Shown here: positions 20,483-29,087 of the stretch, piece after piece
Layout: the number at the start of each line of letters is the position of its first letter
How positions within the stretch are numbered: the first letter of the stretch is position 1
Origin: Phycisphaerae bacterium
Lineage (GTDB): Bacteria > Planctomycetota > Phycisphaerae > Phycisphaerales > Phycisphaeraceae
Length of the DNA: 64,000 bases
Direction of reading: 5' to 3'
Assembly (NCBI GenBank): GCA_030432595.1
Contig: JAUIGU010000008.1
Coordinates: forward strand, 1-64,000
Program-made: the position numbers and the translations under genes
Notes under the pieces: model-generated
What the model was told of the DNA's origin: nothing
The model's input: the letters and a program-made list of their open reading frames with translations, nothing else
The model's database searches: none

Positions 20483-21393
20483 CTACCGACCCCGCCATCG
20501 CCCAGCGCTACCACGTCCGCCACGTCACCCGCTACGCCTACACCGCGCCGGTCAGCCTGCACCAGACCACCGTCCGCCTCCAGCCCCGCACCGACGCCCA
20601 GCAGCGCCTCGTCTCCCTCACCCTCCACTGCAAACCCAGGCCCGCCCGGCACGCCTGCTGCAGCGACCTGTACGGCAACCTCTGCCACTGGTTCTGGTTC
20701 GAGAACGAACACGACCGACTCGAACTCACCGCCGAGTCCGTCGTCGATGCCCTCTGTGAAAACGCCTTCGACTTCGTCATCGTCGACCCCGGCGTCGAAA
20801 AAGTCCCCGTGACCTACGCCCCCGCCGTCGGCCACGCCGCCCTGCACTACCGCCAGCGCGAAACGCCCGACCCCGCCATCGACGACATGGTCCGCGACAT
20901 CCTGCAACGCAGCGGGCCCGGCACCCTCGGCTTCCTCTGGGAACTCACGACCGAACTGCACCGCCGCATCGCATACGAATACCGCCCCGACGGCATGCCC
21001 CGGCCGCCCGCCCAGACCCTCGCCGCGGAGCGCGGCTCGTGCCGCGACGCCGCCGTGCTGTTTGTCGACGCCTGCCGCGTCGTCGGGCTGGCCGCGCGCT
21101 TCGTGTCCGGCTACGCCTACGACGCCGTCGGCGAAGACCAACGCGAACTCCACGCCTGGGCCGAGGTCTACCTCCCCGGCGGCGGCTGGAAGGGCTACGA
21201 CCCCACGATCGGCCTGGCCGTCTCCAACCGCCACCTCGCCGTCGCCGCCTCCCCCGAGCCCGGCTACGCCGCCCCCTTCACCGGCAGCTTCACCGGGCCG
21301 CCCGTCGATGCCACCCTGACCTTCGACCTCCAGATGCAGCAGGAACCCTTCGCCTTCCCCACCCAGGGCGACGCCGTGTTCCGTTGGGGGTGA
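20479..21393 (+). CDS. Transglutaminase family protein of the ATP-grasp/alpha-E cluster
   Basis: The 304-residue protein has the N-terminal beta-rich domain of bacterial transglutaminases (RYHVRHVTRYAYTAPVSLHQ) and a papain-like core with the triad Cys188 (ERGSCRDAAVLFVDACR), His225 (RELHAWAEVYL) and Asp241 (GYDPT). There is no signal peptide, so action is cytoplasmic, probably cleaving or forming the amide bonds made by the ATP-grasp partner. GTG at 20479 overlaps the preceding TGA. Confidence 0.88.
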   Translation: MTTDPAIAQRYHVRHVTRYAYTAPVSLHQTTVRLQPRTDAQQRLVSLTLHCKPRPARHACCSDLYGNLCHWFWFENEHDRLELTAESVVDALCENAFDFVIVDPGVEKVPVTYAPAVGHAALHYRQRETPDPAIDDMVRDILQRSGPGTLGFLWELTTELHRRIAYEYRPDGMPRPPAQTLAAERGSCRDAAVLFVDACRVVGLAARFVSGYAYDAVGEDQRELHAWAEVYLPGGGWKGYDPTIGLAVSNRHLAVAASPEPGYAAPFTGSFTGPPVDATLTFDLQMQQEPFAFPTQGDAVFRWG

Positions 21394-21443
21394 GCGATCA
21401 GAGTGATCCGCCCGTTTGCAACAACTCCCCGCCCTCATCCAAG

Positions 21444-21470
21444 CCGGACCTGAGCAAAGCGAAGGTCCGG
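21444..21470. repeat. Intergenic palindrome related to the UDG insertion
   Basis: Eight-bp arms CCGGACCT / AGGTCCGG enclose TGAGCAAAGCG-AA. The centre resembles the palindrome at 28911-28929 read on the other strand (CCTGAGCGCAGCGAAGG against CCTGAGCAAAGCGAAGG). It sits in the 198-nt gap after the transglutaminase gene. Confidence 0.5.
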
Positions 21471-21591
21471 GTCGCCTGCCATATCGACACACGCCCGCCG
21501 CCTCCGCGGAGCCTTTCGACAGTCCATCTGAAGACAATTTCGCGGCAAATATCCCGTAAGTGTCTCCATATGAGCAATTTACATCGACCTC

Positions 21592-22260
21592 GTGCCCCGC
21601 GCGCCCCGGCACACGCATTGCCTCATTCTCGGCACCGTGACGCCGCTGCGCCCGCATCTCGACGCCGATGAACGCTTCCAGCAGGAGCTGGACGCCGCCG
21701 GCCCCGCGCCCCAACCCCACGCCTTCGGCACCCCGCCCGCGCCCGCCGGCCCACGCTTCAACGTCCTGCTCACCCAGGACCGCGAGCACCCCGACGAGCA
21801 CTGGACCCGCCAGGTCCCCCGCCTGCTCCAGCCCTTCGGCATCCACGCCCGCGTCGCCGGCTCCACCGCCGAGGCGCTCGACGCCACCCGCGCCACCCGC
21901 TTCCACGCCGTCGTCGTCGACCTCGCCACCCCCGCCGGCACCCCCGGAAGCGCAGGCAACACCACTTCTGCGGGGTCCGGGGTGCCCGCCAACCTCGCGC
22001 CCCCCGCGTCCGGGCTCTGGCTCCTCGAAGTCCTCCGCCGGCTCGACGCCACCCCGCCCACCATCGTCATCAACGCCCCCATGCCCCCGCGCCAGGCGCA
22101 GCGCCTCTTGAACCAGGCCCTCCGCCTCGGCGCCTTCGCCGTCATCAACCGCCCCGTCCAACTCAACACCCTCCTCAGCGCCATCCAGCGCATCCTCGAA
22201 CGCCACCACAACAACACCTGGCCCCCCCCCACCCCCGGAAGTTCAAATCCCAACTCTTGA
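21592..22260 (+). CDS. Degenerate response-regulator receiver-like protein
   Basis: A 222-residue protein whose middle resembles a CheY-like receiver: RFNVLLTQDRE (acidic pocket), FHAVVVDLATPAG (putative phospho-Asp), PPTIVINAP and GAFAVINRPV. The conserved Lys before Pro in the last motif is replaced by Arg, so switching may be lost. An insertion of about 25 residues (GSAGNTTSAGSGVPANLAPP) interrupts the fold after the Asp. No output domain is attached. The start is uncertain: GTG at 21592 or GTG at 21637. The codon bias is strongly Pro/Ala-rich. It may be an independent gene after the ATP-grasp cluster. Confidence 0.5.
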   Translation: MPRAPRHTHCLILGTVTPLRPHLDADERFQQELDAAGPAPQPHAFGTPPAPAGPRFNVLLTQDREHPDEHWTRQVPRLLQPFGIHARVAGSTAEALDATRATRFHAVVVDLATPAGTPGSAGNTTSAGSGVPANLAPPASGLWLLEVLRRLDATPPTIVINAPMPPRQAQRLLNQALRLGAFAVINRPVQLNTLLSAIQRILERHHNNTWPPPTPGSSNPNS

Positions 22261-22368
22261 CCTTAAGCCGTGCCCTGAGGAGCAACGCGACGAAGGGCCG
22301 GATCACGTTTTCGTTCAACCCACTCTCAACCCACTCTCTCACCCTTTTTTCACGGAGCATTTGAAGCG

Positions 22369-22656
22369 ATGAAAATCAAACCCCTCGGCGACAAGATCCT
22401 CGTCAAGCGTGTCGACGCCGAAGAGAAAACCGCGTCCGGCATCTTCCTCCCCGAATCCGCCAAGGAAAAACCCCAGCAGGCCAAGGTCGTCCGCGTCGGC
22501 ACCGGCAAGGTCAACGACGACGGCAAGAAGATCGACTTCCAGGTCAAGGAAGGCGACACCATCATCCTCGGCAAATGGGGCGGCACCGAAATCAAGCTCG
22601 ACGGCGAAGACTACATCGTCCTCGGCGAAGACGAAGTCCTCGCGGTGGTTGGCTGA
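22369..22656 (+). CDS. groES: Co-chaperonin GroES
   Basis: The 95-residue co-chaperonin caps the GroEL cavity during ATP-driven folding in the cytoplasm. It has the N-terminal MKIKPLGDKILVKRVDAEEK, the mobile loop EEKTASGIFLPESAKEKPQQ and the C-terminal DGEDYIVLGEDEVLAVVG. GGAG lies about 11 nt before the ATG. No CIRCE inverted repeat (TTAGCACTC-N9-GAGTGCTAA) is seen in the 108 nt upstream, so HrcA control is not supported. It is followed by groEL after a 152-nt gap that is largely filled by a heptad-arm hairpin element. Confidence 0.97.
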   Translation: MKIKPLGDKILVKRVDAEEKTASGIFLPESAKEKPQQAKVVRVGTGKVNDDGKKIDFQVKEGDTIILGKWGGTEIKLDGEDYIVLGEDEVLAVVG

Positions 22657-22664
22657 CGCCAAAC

Positions 22665-24434
<1,770 letters not shown>

Positions 24435-24525
24435 ACATGAACCATTCCGGGCACATCTCGAAGTAACCCCTCACACGGCGGGCCCGCGAAAGCGGTTCCG
24501 CCGTTCTGCTATCTCGGCAACAACT

Positions 24526-25272
24526 ATGGCGGCAATTACAGACCATCCCGCATTCCCCCAACCATCAGACACAACCTCGTTTGTTTGGCGCTACATGGAT
24601 CTTCCGAAACTAACAATGTTGCTCGCAAAATCCGAACTGCACTTTTGCCAACTTGGAAATCTAGAAGACAAGCATGAGGGGACGATCCCCTTGGCCACAC
24701 AGCAAGCCGTTCTCGAAGATCTGAAAAAGCAGATCGGCGAAAAGTATGACTTGGGTAAGATCGCTTCCTTTGAACTAACAACAAACCTCATGCGCGCCAC
24801 ACTTTACGTTAGCTGCTGGTGTCTACAGCAACACGAATCGGCCGCTCACTGGCGCATTTATGGCGGTCAAACTGGCGTAGCCATAAAAACTCGATATTCA
24901 AAACTGGTAGATGCTTTTGATTCGCGCGTAATGATTGGCATGGTGACATACGTCGATCCTGAAGACCCTAATTTCCCTATTCGGAACTCAATCATGCCTG
25001 CCATGCATAAGCGGCATTTTTTCCATCACGAACAAGAATGCCGACTTGTCGTTTGGGATATTGACCCTATCAAAGCATCTAACAATGATCGAATGCTTAG
25101 GCTGGAATATCTGGACAAGTGCCCCCGCAGTCTCACACTCCCACTCAGTGTTGTGGGAACTCTTGAAGAAGTCGTGATTAGCCCGACCGCACCTGAGTGG
25201 TTTCATGAGTGCGTCCGATTGATAGTCGAACAATTCGCACCACAACTTGCTGTATCTCATTCAAAAATGTGA
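24526..25272 (+). CDS. DUF2971 family protein, AT-rich
   Basis: A 248-residue soluble protein of the DUF2971 family. Supporting features are an N-terminal WRYMDLPKLTMLLAKSELHFC, the LEDKHEG acidic motif, the family phrase YVSCWCLQQHESAAHWRIYG, and HHEQECRLVV near residue 165. Molecular function of the family is unknown. Base composition differs sharply from neighbours: hand counts of three 60-base stretches gave 25, 30 and 27 G+C, compared with about 40 or more in surrounding genes, and codons such as AAA, ATA-rich and TTA-like choices are frequent. This suggests recent acquisition. No strong Shine-Dalgarno precedes the ATG. Confidence 0.65.
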   Translation: MAAITDHPAFPQPSDTTSFVWRYMDLPKLTMLLAKSELHFCQLGNLEDKHEGTIPLATQQAVLEDLKKQIGEKYDLGKIASFELTTNLMRATLYVSCWCLQQHESAAHWRIYGGQTGVAIKTRYSKLVDAFDSRVMIGMVTYVDPEDPNFPIRNSIMPAMHKRHFFHHEQECRLVVWDIDPIKASNNDRMLRLEYLDKCPRSLTLPLSVVGTLEEVVISPTAPEWFHECVRLIVEQFAPQLAVSHSKM

Positions 25273-25324
25273 TTGACTTTGCCGGGTGCCACGAAGCAGA
25301 ACCCCCAGTGCTCGGAGATAAACC

Positions 25325-25645
25325 CTGAACGGCGCCCCATCCAAAAAAGAGTCCCAACTGAGCACGACAGGCTTTGACATCGGCTTGGCGTTGTCGGTCG
25401 TGATCACCGTCTTGAGTGCTGGATACGCCGGCTATTACGGCTACCTCACCGAGACGACGAAAGACCCGGCCGCGTTGGGATTCTTAGGGACCGCTGTCAT
25501 CGCAGCGTTGGCGGCGTTCTTCTTTCTGGTGTGCGCCATCATCTTCCTCTGCCTGACCATCGTCCGCCGCGCCGGGAACGTCCACCGTGACCCGGTTGAG
25601 CCCGCGCAGCCTGAATCGCCTGCGCAAATTGAAGACGGAGCCTGA
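25325..25645 (+). CDS. Small two-TM membrane protein, possible CTG start
   Basis: The frame opens after a TAA at 25319-25321 and gives up to 106 residues. Two hydrophobic helices (about residues 22-40 and 53-77, AVIAALAAFFFLVCAIIFL) are followed by a charged tail with EPAQPESPAQIEDGA. No ATG or GTG is available near the start. CTG at 25325 is preceded by GGAG with 7-nt spacing, so a CTG start is the best supported; TTG at 25385 is an alternative without a ribosome site. No family is recognised. It lies just downstream of the acquired DUF2971 gene. Confidence 0.45.
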   Translation: MNGAPSKKESQLSTTGFDIGLALSVVITVLSAGYAGYYGYLTETTKDPAALGFLGTAVIAALAAFFFLVCAIIFLCLTIVRRAGNVHRDPVEPAQPESPAQIEDGA

Positions 25646-25743
25646 CCCAACCCTCGCGGGCACTCGTCATTACCGACGCGTACGAACTGCCCACGCCGTG
25701 GACACCTGAGCTGCGGGCCGAGCGGGCATGAGCGCCTGTCGGT

Positions 25744-25793
25744 TAGCCGGAACCGGGCCGGTTCCGGACCGGGAGCCGGCGGCTCCCGGCGGG
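25744..25793 (-). repeat. REP-like unit, inverted orientation
   Basis: Two adjacent hairpins, CCGGAACC-GGGCC-GGTTCCGG and CCGGGAGCC-GG-CGGCTCCCGG (approximate limits). The first begins with TAGCC, the reverse complement of the GGCTGA that ends the other two units, so this copy is inverted and diverged. Confidence 0.6.
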
Positions 25794-25848
25794 CTTGACC
25801 GCGGCGCGGGGCGGGGTTGAGGTCGGGTGGGTCGGGCGGCGGGTTGCC

Positions 25849-25890
25849 GGACGCGGGGCGTCCGTCCGGGACCGGCCCGGTCCCGGCTGA
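25849..25890 (+). repeat. REP unit upstream of the Y1 transposase
   Basis: Contains a 25-nt core at 25866-25890 (9-bp stem CCGGGACCG / CGGTCCCGG, 3-nt loop, then CTGA) preceded by a GGACGCGGGGCGTCC hairpin. The core is identical to 26502-26526 downstream of the transposase gene. Confidence 0.8.
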
Positions 25891-25949
25891 ATGAGAAACG
25901 ATCGGTGCGGGTGAAATGTGGGCGGCCGCGCAGACTCCATGGGTTGCGG

Positions 25950-25955
25950 TAAGGT
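25950..25955 (+). promoter_or_regulatory. -10-like hexamer for leaderless Y1 transposase gene
   Basis: TAAGGT ends 6 nt before the ATG at 25962 (spacer CGTGGC). No Shine-Dalgarno sequence is present. Confidence 0.35.
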
Positions 25956-25961
25956 CGTGGC

Positions 25962-26453
25962 ATGCCGGTGGTGCATTTCACGTTTCATGCTTACGGGTCG
26001 TGGATGCCCGACCGGGCCGAGGGGTTTGTGCGGCGGGGCGAGGGCGTGTTGCCGCCGAACGACGACACGGCGGACTGGTACCGCACGCAGATGTCGGCCG
26101 ACGCGGTGACGTGGACGGCGGCGCAGCAGCGCGTGGTGCTCGAAGCGTTGCTCGAGAAGTGTGCGGTGCGGGGGTGGACGCTGCACGCCGGCGCGACGGA
26201 GCGGACGCACGTGCACGTGGTGGTGTCGTGGGATGACGATGTCGAAGCACGCTCGGTGCGACAGGCGTTGAAGGAAGGCGTCAGCCGGCGATTGGGCGAG
26301 CGCTTCGGCCGGCGGAGTTGGCTGGCGGAAGGGGGCAGCATGAAGCGCATCAAAGACGCGGAACACCTGCAGCACCTTCGGGCGGTGTATCTGCCGTCGC
26401 ACGGCGGCTGGCGGTACGACGGTGCGGAGGGGTGGGTTGAACCGCGGCGTTGA
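25962..26453 (+). CDS. REP-associated Y1 (HUH) transposase
   Basis: A 163-residue single-domain Y1 transposase of the IS200/RAYT superfamily, a DNA-nicking and joining enzyme. The HUH motif is ERTHVHVVVSW near residue 86. The likely catalytic tyrosine is in RAVYLPSHGGWRY near residues 145-157, as expected at the C-terminal helix. The N-terminus MPVVHFTFHAYGSWMPDR is typical of the single-copy planctomycete members. It is bracketed by identical 25-nt REP cores 71 nt upstream and 48 nt downstream, plus one inverted copy. RAYTs act on the REPs that flank them, so this looks like a complete REPtron and not a decayed IS. Confidence 0.8.
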   Translation: MPVVHFTFHAYGSWMPDRAEGFVRRGEGVLPPNDDTADWYRTQMSADAVTWTAAQQRVVLEALLEKCAVRGWTLHAGATERTHVHVVVSWDDDVEARSVRQALKEGVSRRLGERFGRRSWLAEGGSMKRIKDAEHLQHLRAVYLPSHGGWRYDGAEGWVEPRR

Positions 26454-26481
26454 GAGAGCGTGGTGTTTTGCGTGTTTAACC

Positions 26482-26526
26482 GGACGCGGGCCGCGTCCGG
26501 ACCGGGACCGGCCCGGTCCCGGCTGA
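26482..26526 (+). repeat. REP unit downstream of the Y1 transposase
   Basis: Hairpin GGACGCGGGCCGCGTCC followed by the 25-nt core at 26502-26526, identical to 25866-25890 and in the same orientation. Confidence 0.8.
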
Positions 26527-27126
26527 GAGTGCGGGGCGATGCGTGTCGTGTTCCTGCGCACGGTTGGCCCGGTAGTTCGACGACGCGCCTTGACCTGTGG
26601 GTAAAATGTAAGTGCAGGTGATGAGCGTGGCCTCCGCGTGGGTGCCAGATGGGTGAGGGCTTGAGTTCCTTAATCGTGAAATGACACGCGGCCTTGGACG
26701 CGGGTGGGTCGGAATGGATTTCGATCGCACGCCGTCTCCCGCCGGAACCCCCCGAGTGAGTCCCATCCGAAGCGCGGTGACGGCGGGTTGCAAAACCGAC
26801 GCCGGCCGGGGGTTTGTTTGGATCGCGACGGCGGTCCCGCCCCGGGTTTGTTTCGCAGCGAGTCCAAAGCGAGCCGGGCCGTGTCGGCCCGGATGCCGGG
26901 TTCCGGGAACCGGGGTGACACACCCCGGCTCGCTCAGAAGCGCACACGGTGTTCTTTCACAAGTGAAGCAGGGGCGTAAGGAGCTCCACAACGCAGACGA
27001 AGAGACGGAGCGCCGCATGCGGATGCGGGGCCGGGGCAGGAGAGGTGTGAAGATTTCCTGGCGACGCGGGCCGCGCATGGACATGTGGGGCTTGGGTTGA
27101 AGCGTGGGTTGTCGGGGGCCGTCGAT
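26527..27126. other. Gene-free stretch with structured palindrome
   Basis: Six hundred nt without a convincing gene; frames that are open are arginine-rich and lack initiation signals. The only structure is the compound palindrome at 26868-26934. The final part precedes the 3' end of a leftward PEP-CTERM gene. Confidence 0.5.
26868..26934. repeat. 67-nt compound palindrome
   Basis: The outer arms AGCGAGCCGGG (26868-26878) and CCCGGCTCGCT (26924-26934) are perfectly complementary over 11 bp. After a 2x2 internal loop a second stem GTGTC / GACAC forms. Inside it are two small hairpins, CCCGG-ATG-CCGGG and GGTTCC-G-GGAACC. The shape is like a branched RNA or a cruciform; the sequence is unrelated to the REP core. 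Confidence 0.6.
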
Positions 27127-28083
27127 TCAGGGCTTGCGACGACGGCGACGGGCGCGCAGCGCGAGCGTGCCCAGACTCGCGAGGGTGAGGGTCGCGGGTT
27201 CGGGGACGGCGGTGCCGGCGAAGTCGGGGGCGGTGGTGTCGCCCCAGTTGAGGAGCACGCCGTCGAGTTCGTTCTGGTCGACCAGGCCGTCGAAGGGGTT
27301 TTGACCGGGGAAGTTGACCCAGGCGGGGACGTCGGCGACGTCGGTGTCGCCCCAGTTGGAGAGGACGAAGTCCAGGTCGGTCTGTTCGACCTGTCCGCCG
27401 GCGTTGTAGTCGCCTTCGGGGAAGGGGGCGAGGGAATCGAGCAGGAGCAGGGCGTCGAAGCCGAGGTCTTCGCCGCGGAAGCGGTCGTCGCCGAGGACGC
27501 CTTCGTTGAAGTAGCCGATGGACTCGGCGCTGGCGACGAAGATGTACTCGCCGGGCTGGAAGGTGCCGGCGAAGTCGAGGACGCCGCTGGTGTGGGTGAA
27601 GTCGATGCCCGGGCCGGTGAGGAGGACCTCGGTGGTGCCGGGGCCGCTGCCGCTCGCGGCGTCGAACGCCGTGCCGGTGAGGGTGAAGTCGACGGCCTCG
27701 TCGATCTGGAAGATGACCTCGAGGCTGCTGATGGCGCCGGCTTCGTAATAGCCGAAGACGTTGTCGGTGACGTCTTCCTCGGCGATGACCCGGGCGTCGA
27801 ACTGAATGGCGTTGGCAAACAGTTGGGAGAATTGAGCGGCGGTGGTGTCGTCGAACTGCGTGCCGCCGTTGGGGTAGACCAACAGGGAGTTGAACGTCTC
27901 GGCGGTGTTGGTGCCGTCGGCGTCGCTGACGCTGAAGGTGGTCTGGCCGTTGAAGTCGACGTCGAACTCGTAGTAGCCGATGAAGCTGTCGCGCGAGAGG
28001 TAGTTGAGTTGCGCGGACGCGCTGAAGGCCACGAAGACAACCATGCCCAGCAGTGCGGCGGCGAGCGGTGCGGAACGTCGCAT
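27127..28083 (-). CDS. PEP-CTERM exported protein with EF-hand-like module
   Basis: A 318-residue exported protein. The signal peptide is MRRSAPLAAALLGMVVFVAFSASA; GGGAGG precedes the ATG. The body is beta-rich and unrecognised. Residues about 215-290 hold a tandem EF-hand/dockerin-like module (GDYNAGGQVEQTDLDFVLSN, then LVDQNELDGVLLNWG), as in two larger proteins of this window. The C-terminus is a PEP-CTERM anchor: VPEPATL, hydrophobic helix, and RARRRRRKP. It should be processed by an exosortase and displayed or released at the envelope. Confidence 0.8.
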   Translation of the reverse strand: MRRSAPLAAALLGMVVFVAFSASAQLNYLSRDSFIGYYEFDVDFNGQTTFSVSDADGTNTAETFNSLLVYPNGGTQFDDTTAAQFSQLFANAIQFDARVIAEEDVTDNVFGYYEAGAISSLEVIFQIDEAVDFTLTGTAFDAASGSGPGTTEVLLTGPGIDFTHTSGVLDFAGTFQPGEYIFVASAESIGYFNEGVLGDDRFRGEDLGFDALLLLDSLAPFPEGDYNAGGQVEQTDLDFVLSNWGDTDVADVPAWVNFPGQNPFDGLVDQNELDGVLLNWGDTTAPDFAGTAVPEPATLTLASLGTLALRARRRRRKP

Positions 28084-28167
28084 GTCGGTCCTCCCTTGGC
28101 GAAAATGAGCCCCGAACGGTCAAGGCATCGTATCGCTGGGGCGTGCCGAGGGGAAGGTTTTTTGGGG

Positions 28168-28199
28168 TAAAGCCCGGAGATGGCCATCTCCGGGCTTTA
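28168..28199. repeat. Perfect 32-nt palindrome (intergenic copy)
   Basis: TAAAGCCCGGAGATGG and its exact reverse complement are adjacent, giving a 32-nt perfect palindrome between two leftward genes. It matches the copy inside polX at 1357-1388 at 31 of 32 positions. It could act as the UDG terminator, but there is no T-tract on the minus strand. Confidence 0.85.
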
Positions 28200-28214
28200 G
28201 GGGCGGTTGGCGGG

Positions 28215-29075
28215 TCAGCGTTTGGGGGGTGTTTTGCCGAGCTTTTTGAGGACCTCGACGAGGTCGGCCCAGACCTTGGCGCGGTTGTCGCGGGTGTAGG
28301 AACGCAGCAGGAACGCGGGGTGGAAGGTGGGCATGAGCGGGAAGGGTTCGCCCTGTTGGTTCTGCACGGCGTCGAAGGTGTGCCAGCGGCCGCGCAGGCG
28401 GGTGATGCCGGTGGAGGTGTTGAGCAGGGCTTTGGCGGAGGTGCCGCCGAGCGCGACGATGGCTTGGGGCTGGACGACCTGGACCTGGCCGATCATGTAG
28501 GGCCAGCCGAGGTCGATCTCGTCGGGCGTGGGCGTGCGGTTGCCGGGCGGGCGGAAGTGCACACAGTTGGTGATGTAGACCTGTTCGCGCTCGAGGCCCA
28601 TCGCTTTGATCATGTTGTCGAGGAGTTGCCCGGCGCGGCCGACGAAGGGGCGACCGGTGCGGGCTTCGTCTTCGCCGGCGCCTTCGCCGATGAACATGAT
28701 CTCGGCGTCGGGGTCGCCTTCGCCGAAGACGAGTTGGGTGCCGGGCATGAGTTTGTCGAGGACGCGCTGGTCCTGGCCGAGCGCTTCGCGGAGTTTGCGG
28801 AGGGCGTCGGGTTTGGGGTCGGCGGGGTCGAGTCGGACGGGCGGGGGCGCGGCGGTGAGGCGCGGGGTGGGGGTTGACGCGGTCGGTTTATGAAGGCGCG
28901 TTTGATCCGGCCCTTCGCTGCGCTCAGGGCTCGGCTTGGGGGTCGGTTTGGAGGTGGAGGTTGGGGTCGGTGTGATCGCGAGGGCGTCGAGGTCGATGGG
29001 GACGGTGGCGACGCCGAGGAGTTCGTCGGTGCGGAGGTGTTGCTGGAGGAGGCGTTTGGCGCGGGCCGGGTCCAT
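28215..29075 (-). CDS. Family 4-type uracil-DNA glycosylase without Fe-S cysteines
   Basis: The 286-residue protein removes uracil from DNA by family analogy. Family 4 motifs are clear: GEGAGEDEARTGRPFVGRAG (residues 130-149), TNCVHFRPPGNR with Asn170, and FHPAFLLR with His252. The four cysteines that bind the 4Fe-4S cluster in Thermus UDGa (C13, C16, C84, C100) have no counterparts; the only cysteine is Cys171, one position off. The N-terminal 90 residues are an added low-complexity linker of Thr/Pro, including PERSEG encoded by a palindrome at 28911-28929. TATCCT lies 6 nt before the ATG; no Shine-Dalgarno. Confidence 0.85.
   Translation of the reverse strand: MDPARAKRLLQQHLRTDELLGVATVPIDLDALAITPTPTSTSKPTPKPSPERSEGPDQTRLHKPTASTPTPRLTAAPPPVRLDPADPKPDALRKLREALGQDQRVLDKLMPGTQLVFGEGDPDAEIMFIGEGAGEDEARTGRPFVGRAGQLLDNMIKAMGLEREQVYITNCVHFRPPGNRTPTPDEIDLGWPYMIGQVQVVQPQAIVALGGTSAKALLNTSTGITRLRGRWHTFDAVQNQQGEPFPLMPTFHPAFLLRSYTRDNRAKVWADLVEVLKKLGKTPPKR
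28911..28929. repeat. Palindrome inside the UDG linker
   Basis: CCCTTCGC-TGC-GCTCAGGG pairs CCCT with AGGG and GC with GC around a 2x2 mismatch. On the minus strand it is read as part of SPERSEGP. The core also resembles the intergenic palindrome at 21444-21470. Confidence 0.55.
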
Positions 29076-29081
29076 GGGGGG

Positions 29082-29087
29082 AGGATA
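29082..29087 (-). promoter_or_regulatory. -10-like hexamer for leaderless UDG gene
   Basis: TATCCT on the minus strand ends 6 nt before the ATG at 29075; the spacer is CCCCCC. No Shine-Dalgarno sequence is possible in the gap. Confidence 0.45.

Larger units (their letters stand above)
25646..25961. other. Gene-free stretch carrying REP palindromes
   Basis: No gene is visible in the 316 nt. It contains two REP-like units (25744-25793 and 25849-25890) and ends in the start region of the Y1 transposase gene. Confidence 0.6.

Noticed and set aside
22261-22368. CIRCE operator upstream of groES
   Set aside because: No TTAGCACTC-N9-GAGTGCTAA or near match was found.
26681-27100. Open frame of 139 residues after the Y1 transposase
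   Set aside because: No start signal, biased Arg/Gly/Pro composition and overlap with a nested palindrome; treated as non-coding.
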